Assembly: GCF_021107415.1 (NCBI RefSeq)
Contig: NZ_JAIOSW010000069.1
Coordinates: forward strand, 1 to 9,575
Reading direction: 5' to 3'
Length of the DNA: 9,575 bases
DNA from: Desulfobacula sp.
GTDB lineage: Bacteria; Desulfobacterota; Desulfobacteria; Desulfobacterales; Desulfobacteraceae
Below are positions 6,190 to 9,575 of the stretch, piece after piece; positions within the stretch are counted from its first letter, which is position 1, and the number at the start of each line of letters is the position of its first letter. The notes below the pieces were generated by a model. That model did no database searches. It worked only from the letters and a program-made list of their open reading frames with translations, and had not been told where the DNA came from. The position numbers were made by a program, and so were the translations under genes.

Positions 6190-8582
6190 TGGATTGTTCC
6201 CCCTGCCTTACCTGATGCTTTTATTTTCTGCACCTGCTTTTTGTTCAGCTTGATTATGGATTCAAAATACTGGCCAAATTTTTCCACGACTTCATTTTTG
6301 TCCATGCTAATGGCCTTGAGGGCAGCATCGGCCTCGGGAACGGAAAGGCGGCCCTCGCGTACCATGTCAAAAATATGCATGCCCTTTTGAAGACGCGGGT
6401 CCATTGCCTTTTGTGCTGACAGCCCATAATAATCAAAGAGCATTTCCATGTAGTTTTCTTTTTGCTTGCTTGCCTGGCGCATTCCTTCGGCCACCTGGGC
6501 CATGGCAGTCCCGGCGTCATCTGTTTTTTCGGCCAGTTCAAACCAATGCTTTGATTTAAAGGTCACCGTGTCTGCAAAATCTTCTACTCGCATACCCTGT
6601 TTGGTTAAAAGTGTGGGATCCTTAAAAAAATCAGAAATTTCATCCAAATCATACTTTTCTCTGCCATAATCCATCCGGTAAGCATCCTTGTGAAGGGCAT
6701 CCGTTACCTGATGGTCCATTTTTTGACCGAATTCCTTAATTTGGTCTCTTCCGGGCAGGGGTTTATCCGGGTTCAAATGTTTGTATAAGCTTTTATGGTA
6801 ATACTCCTCTACAAGTTCTGCCGGAATGTCCACTTTTTTTGCCGGGATCTTTACTACTTCAATTCGTCCGGTAGTGGGGTTTTTCAAAACCGGGGTCTGC
6901 ATTGGAATTTCCACCTGGTATGTGATATCCCGGTCAAACCCGATTTTTCCTATTTCGGGTGGTTTATTGGTGGCATTGAAGACCGTGATTTTAAGATTGT
7001 CAAAATCCAGGACTTTTCCAAGGTATTCGGAAGTCTGCCCAGCTCCGTTTTTTGCCCCGTGCCTCACGACATCTGCTATCATCCTTTCCCTTGCTGCTTC
7101 TTTTTTTAACAGGACTATCTCATCGGGTAACAAGTCTTTCGGCGGTTTTGATTTCAATCTGGAAAGTGTTTCAGGATCAGCTTTGCGGATAAAATCTTTT
7201 TTGATTGCATCAATGGCATCCACATCCACCCTGCCAAGAGTAAAATTGCCGTCCACATCCACATGGGAATAAAGTTTGTCTTCAAGCTTTTGCATCTGTT
7301 CCCGAATTTCCTGAAACTCTGTATTCTGGATCTGATTTAAGGCACGTTTATCCTTGCGGATTGCCTGGTATGCATCTAAAAGTTCAGGGTTATAAACACC
7401 AGGAATCGTATTTTCCGGCACCATGTCAGCAAACTTTTGAATCCTTTTTTTCCCCTGACTTTCTGCTGCCTGCCAAATCTCAACTTTTTTCTGCAGTTTT
7501 GCGGGGTTGTCGACAGATTTAATATTTTTAATGACCTCCTCATCCATTTTTTTTGCAAGCTGCTTGGCCTTTTGCCTTTTTGCGGCTTTCAAAGCCTCAA
7601 CCTTTTTAGACAGGGCTGCCTGTTTTCTTGCTTCTGCCGCCGCCTGTATTTTTTTGGAAATGGCTTTAATCTGATCAGGGGTTTTTTCCAATGCAGCTGA
7701 GAATTTCTTAAGTGCAGAAAAATCCATGTCATCTATTTTTTTGGAAAGACCTTGGAGATCCTTTATAAAGGCTGGCTTTCCAACAAAAAAGGCTTCAAGG
7801 GCTTCAGGTGCCAGCAGTAACAGGGTATCCACTGCCATCTGGGTGTTTGATAATTTCTCTCCTGTCAACGCATCTTCTCCGGTGACAATACCAATGACAT
7901 CAAGAGCATCCCCCAGAAGAGGCACACCTGATGCAAGATCACGTGCCAGTTGCTGGTCTGCTTCAAGTTCCATAGACTGAGCCTGAGTCCTGAACTGCTC
8001 TGCCACCTGTAGATTTCTCAAAGCATTTGTATAGGCACGAAAGTCCACTGCCCCCTGAACCGGGTCTTCCATAAGCAAATAGCGCAGATAGGCAATGGAG
8101 ACATTCTCCAACAGCCCCTGACGGAATTGGGCCACTGACTGGTTTCGTTCCAAGTCACTTTTATGCGCAATGCCATAGGATTCTTTCAAGGTTTCACCCG
8201 GTTCCACTTTTGCAATAATCAGGGAGGCAAGGTGAAAATATCGACCCATGATATCCGGGTCACCCCCAAAGGCTAAGGCTACCCACTCTGCCCGGTCTTT
8301 TATGACATTAAATTTGTTCTTTGAAAAAGTGCTTTCAAGGGCACCTGACTCTGATATAAGCCTGTTTCGTTCCCTCAAAGCAGACAATTTCAGTTCCTCC
8401 CGGACCTTATGTTTAAATTGTCTGACGTCAATCAAAAGCTGTTGCCGGTCAGCCTCAAGCTGTCTTAATGATGATTTGTTCTTTGTTTCATTTTCTGCAA
8501 ATATTTTTGTGGGACAGGGGAATAACAGAGTCACAACAATTATGGCAGCTAAAATTGAAAAACCTATTCTCATTTTTATCAT
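6186..8582 (-). CDS. Large secreted protein with pre-toxin TG-like segment and an unrecognised C-terminal domain
   Basis: This 798-residue protein has a signal peptide (1-29, cleavage after KIFA) and a helical N-terminal region (35-210). Residues about 215-265 read ASGVPLLGDALDVIGIV, then TGEDALTGEKLS and a leucine-rich stretch. That is the P-x-x-G-D...G-x-D-x-x-T-G-E-x-L-S pattern of the pre-toxin TG module in polymorphic toxins. Residues 275-435 are a lysine/alanine-rich helical stalk. DVDGNFTLGRVD (442-453) resembles a calcium-binding loop. Residues about 500-700 form a distinct domain with FDRDITYQVEIP (549-560), MDHQVTDALHKDAYRMDYG (622-640) and TFKSKHWFELAE (674-685), whose polar residues could be catalytic; I cannot assign the family. 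A helical tail follows. It is the first gene of the operon, with the TATAAT at 8589-8594 only 6 bases before its ATG and no Shine-Dalgarno sequence; the ATG at 8573 is an alternative start. A toxin-like role is plausible but unproven, and no immunity gene is obvious. Confidence 0.83.
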   Translation of the reverse strand: MIKMRIGFSILAAIIVVTLLFPCPTKIFAENETKNKSSLRQLEADRQQLLIDVRQFKHKVREELKLSALRERNRLISESGALESTFSKNKFNVIKDRAEWVALAFGGDPDIMGRYFHLASLIIAKVEPGETLKESYGIAHKSDLERNQSVAQFRQGLLENVSIAYLRYLLMEDPVQGAVDFRAYTNALRNLQVAEQFRTQAQSMELEADQQLARDLASGVPLLGDALDVIGIVTGEDALTGEKLSNTQMAVDTLLLLAPEALEAFFVGKPAFIKDLQGLSKKIDDMDFSALKKFSAALEKTPDQIKAISKKIQAAAEARKQAALSKKVEALKAAKRQKAKQLAKKMDEEVIKNIKSVDNPAKLQKKVEIWQAAESQGKKRIQKFADMVPENTIPGVYNPELLDAYQAIRKDKRALNQIQNTEFQEIREQMQKLEDKLYSHVDVDGNFTLGRVDVDAIDAIKKDFIRKADPETLSRLKSKPPKDLLPDEIVLLKKEAARERMIADVVRHGAKNGAGQTSEYLGKVLDFDNLKITVFNATNKPPEIGKIGFDRDITYQVEIPMQTPVLKNPTTGRIEVVKIPAKKVDIPAELVEEYYHKSLYKHLNPDKPLPGRDQIKEFGQKMDHQVTDALHKDAYRMDYGREKYDLDEISDFFKDPTLLTKQGMRVEDFADTVTFKSKHWFELAEKTDDAGTAMAQVAEGMRQASKQKENYMEMLFDYYGLSAQKAMDPRLQKGMHIFDMVREGRLSVPEADAALKAISMDKNEVVEKFGQYFESIIKLNKKQVQKIKASGKAGGTIQ

Positions 8583-8588
8583 AGATGG

Positions 8589-8616
8589 ATTATACAGTAT
8601 AGTGCGAAACGCGCAA
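8589..8616 (-). promoter_or_regulatory. Putative promoter of the three-gene secreted-protein operon
   Basis: On the minus strand a perfect TATAAT -10 (8594-8589) follows a weak TTGCGC -35 (8616-8611) by 16 bases. The predicted start of transcription, about 7 bases downstream, would coincide with the ATG at 8582, implying leaderless or nearly leaderless mRNA. A second possible -10 (TATACT, 8601-8596) overlaps it. The weak -35 suggests help from an activator. Confidence 0.5.
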
Positions 8617-8753
8617 CACTGTTTTTTATTAGTATCGGATCATGAAGCCTGTTAACTTTGAGGGTGGTATGCTCCAATGGAAAAAACAGGAGAGCTGAAC
8701 TTGAAAATAGTATGTGACCGAGAATTGCTGAAAAAGTGTTTTTCATACTTAAC

Positions 8754-8782
8754 TTGACAAAAAGCAACTGCTATCTTATTAA
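8754..8782 (+). promoter_or_regulatory. Putative sigma-70 promoter for the PAS-LytTR gene
   Basis: A perfect TTGACA (8754-8759) and TATTAA (8777-8782) are separated by 17 bases and oriented toward the regulator gene. The resulting 5' leader would be about 150 bases and would include the direct repeats at 8834-8867 and the hairpin at 8877-8892. Confidence 0.45.
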
Positions 8783-8833
8783 ATCACTTGAATGCTCAGC
8801 TGTGTTAATTGCAGGTGTAGTCATCGGATAATT

Positions 8834-8867
8834 CGGTATTTCCGCTTTGATTCAACCGGTATTTTCC
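8834..8867 (+). repeat. Pair of direct repeats CGGTATTT, possible LytTR-type binding site
   Basis: CGGTATTTCC (8834-8843) and CGGTATTTTCC (8857-8867) lie in the same orientation with starts 23 bases apart, about two helical turns. LytTR-domain proteins commonly bind paired direct repeats with this kind of spacing. A possible TATAGT -10 lies downstream at 8908-8913 without a -35, as expected if an activator binds just upstream. Autoregulation by the neighbouring gene is inference. Confidence 0.35.
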
Positions 8868-8876
8868 AGCAAATTC

Positions 8877-8892
8877 CCGACCCATAGGTCGG
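8877..8892 (+). other. GC-rich hairpin in the PAS-LytTR leader
   Basis: CCGACC (8877-8882) and GGTCGG (8887-8892) form a perfect 6-bp stem with a 4-base loop, 44 bases before the start codon. No T run follows, so it is not a standard terminator. It could be a protein-binding dyad or an mRNA structure. Confidence 0.35.
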
Positions 8893-8936
8893 TCAACCTA
8901 TTCTGAATATAGTTAGCCATCTTCTGGAGAGTTTAA

Positions 8937-9575
8937 ATGGGACAGAATGATAATGAGAAAATAAACGGAATGGCTAAAGAGCTCTTATTTTCTCTTGGTG
9001 TCGGGGTTGTGGTCATTGATTTGGAAAATCAGATTACATTTATGAATCCTTTTGCTGAAAAAATGCTGGCTCGTGTACGAAATCGAGCTGTAGGAATGAA
9101 TGTCCTTGAATGCCATCTGCCGAAAAATCAGAAAATAGTTAACCACTTAATCACAAAAACGCTTGGCAGTGAAGACCAGCTTCTTCCCCTGGTAAAAATT
9201 ATAGATGGGCCTACCATGATACTATCTGTACGACTCAATCCCCTTTTGGATTCTGATGATCTACGCGCCGGTGTTGTGATGGTAATTAACGATCTTACCA
9301 GTGAAGTGATGATTGCCGAAAAGGAAAGCTCACAGGCATATCTGATTAAACTTCCTGTTTTTACCAAGGGTAAAATCATTTTTATAGATGTGGATGAGAT
9401 TATTTATCTGCAAAGTGTTAAAAATTATACTACAGCACATCTTTATGATAAGGAATATCTAACCAACCTTCCTTTATATGAGCTGGAAAATCGTTTTAAG
9501 CAAAAAATGTTCTGCCGGGTGCATAGAAGTTTTATGGTCAATCTTTCTAAAGTCGAGGAACTGTCTTCGGTAAGG
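8937..9575 (+). CDS. PAS-LytTR transcriptional regulator, RcoM-like (3' end off window)
   Basis: The first 213 residues are visible and the frame is open to the window end. Residues about 10-125 are a PAS domain: LGVGVVVIDLENQITFMNPFAEKML gives the usual first strands and helix, cut here into LGVGVVVIDL (20-29) and ITFMNPFAEKML (33-44), ending in VVMVINDLT. Residues from about 135 are a LytTR DNA-binding domain, with IIFIDVDEIIYLQSVKNYTT (147-166) and the signature FCRVHRSFMVNLSKVEEL (192-209). There is no receiver domain, so this is a one-component sensor-regulator. The layout matches RcoM, where the PAS binds haem and senses CO. H60 in the motif ECHLP and M94 are candidate ligands by position only; flavin or another ligand is possible. 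The ATG at 8937 is supported by TGGAGAG about 8 bases upstream. It is divergent from the secreted-protein operon, a common arrangement for a local regulator. Confidence 0.85.
   Translation, partial: MGQNDNEKINGMAKELLFSLGVGVVVIDLENQITFMNPFAEKMLARVRNRAVGMNVLECHLPKNQKIVNHLITKTLGSEDQLLPLVKIIDGPTMILSVRLNPLLDSDDLRAGVVMVINDLTSEVMIAEKESSQAYLIKLPVFTKGKIIFIDVDEIIYLQSVKNYTTAHLYDKEYLTNLPLYELENRFKQKMFCRVHRSFMVNLSKVEELSSVR

Larger units (their letters stand above)
8583..8936. other. Divergent intergenic control region
   Basis: This region of about 350 bases separates the secreted-protein operon (minus) from the PAS-LytTR regulator (plus). It holds a minus-strand TATAAT promoter close to 8582 and a plus-strand TTGACA promoter at 8754. 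Just upstream of that -35 is a 7-bp stem-loop (8729-8735 with 8739-8745), flanked by AGTATG (8709-8714) and CATACT (8744-8749). Direct repeats at 8834-8867 and a GC-rich hairpin at 8877-8892 follow. I see no convincing gene or RNA family here; a 55-codon minus-strand open frame from 8746 is not supported. Confidence 0.6.

Noticed and set aside
8579..8746. 55-codon minus-strand frame (MKNTFSAILGH...) ending in ATGA overlap with the 798-residue gene
   Set aside because: It has a weak ribosome binding site and lies over the probable -10 and -35 of the operon. Its N-terminus is signal-peptide-like but nothing else suggests a gene. It is kept only as an alternative in the leaderless-start finding.

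Overview
This window appears to come from a Gram-negative, probably anaerobic bacterium, with Desulfobacterota (Desulfobacterales-like) the best guess. That guess is inference: it rests on the moderate and uneven base composition, strong TTGACA-type promoters, several large Sec-exported proteins with coiled-coil, Ig-like, MORN-like and DUF1566-type parts, and a PAS-LytTR regulator. There is no rRNA or other marker gene to fix the taxonomy. I see no tRNA, rRNA, CRISPR array or transposase.

Left part, minus strand. A class I SAM-dependent methyltransferase runs off the left edge (1-664). Its leader is striking. A TTGACA promoter has a perfect 22-bp palindrome lying over its -10 region. It is followed by a small hairpin and then a long terminator-like hairpin (691-750) that ends just ahead of the methyltransferase ribosome binding site. 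No separate promoter fits between that hairpin and the gene, so transcription must pass it: this is a candidate attenuator or riboswitch. Upstream is an AT-rich block with a FetA/FetB-type ABC pair (fetB 892-1686, TTG start; fetA 1688-2299). Overlapping the fetA start is the C-terminal remnant of a PadR-like winged-helix regulator. Its first half is missing, but a TTGACA promoter and a perfect 20-bp-arm inverted repeat (likely its old operator) are still present at 2447-2516.

Middle, minus strand. Three large genes for exported proteins form an apparent operon reading 8582 to 2535. The first (798 aa) has a signal peptide, a segment resembling the pre-toxin TG module of polymorphic toxins, a long lysine-rich helical region and an unrecognised C-terminal domain. 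The second (607 aa) overlaps it by ATGA and has a coiled coil, beta-sandwich regions and three evenly spaced G-K-x-H-G repeats. The third (597 aa) has a concanavalin-like beta-sandwich, a DUF1566 segment, a helical region and a Pro/Thr/Lys tail. All three should be secreted or periplasmic and probably act together. This operon is the least explained part of the window.

Right part. A divergent intergenic region of about 350 bases holds promoters for both directions, a stem-loop and a pair of direct repeats. A PAS-LytTR transcription factor (8937-9575, plus strand) then runs off the right edge. It resembles RcoM-type one-component regulators and, by position, could control itself and perhaps the secreted-protein operon.
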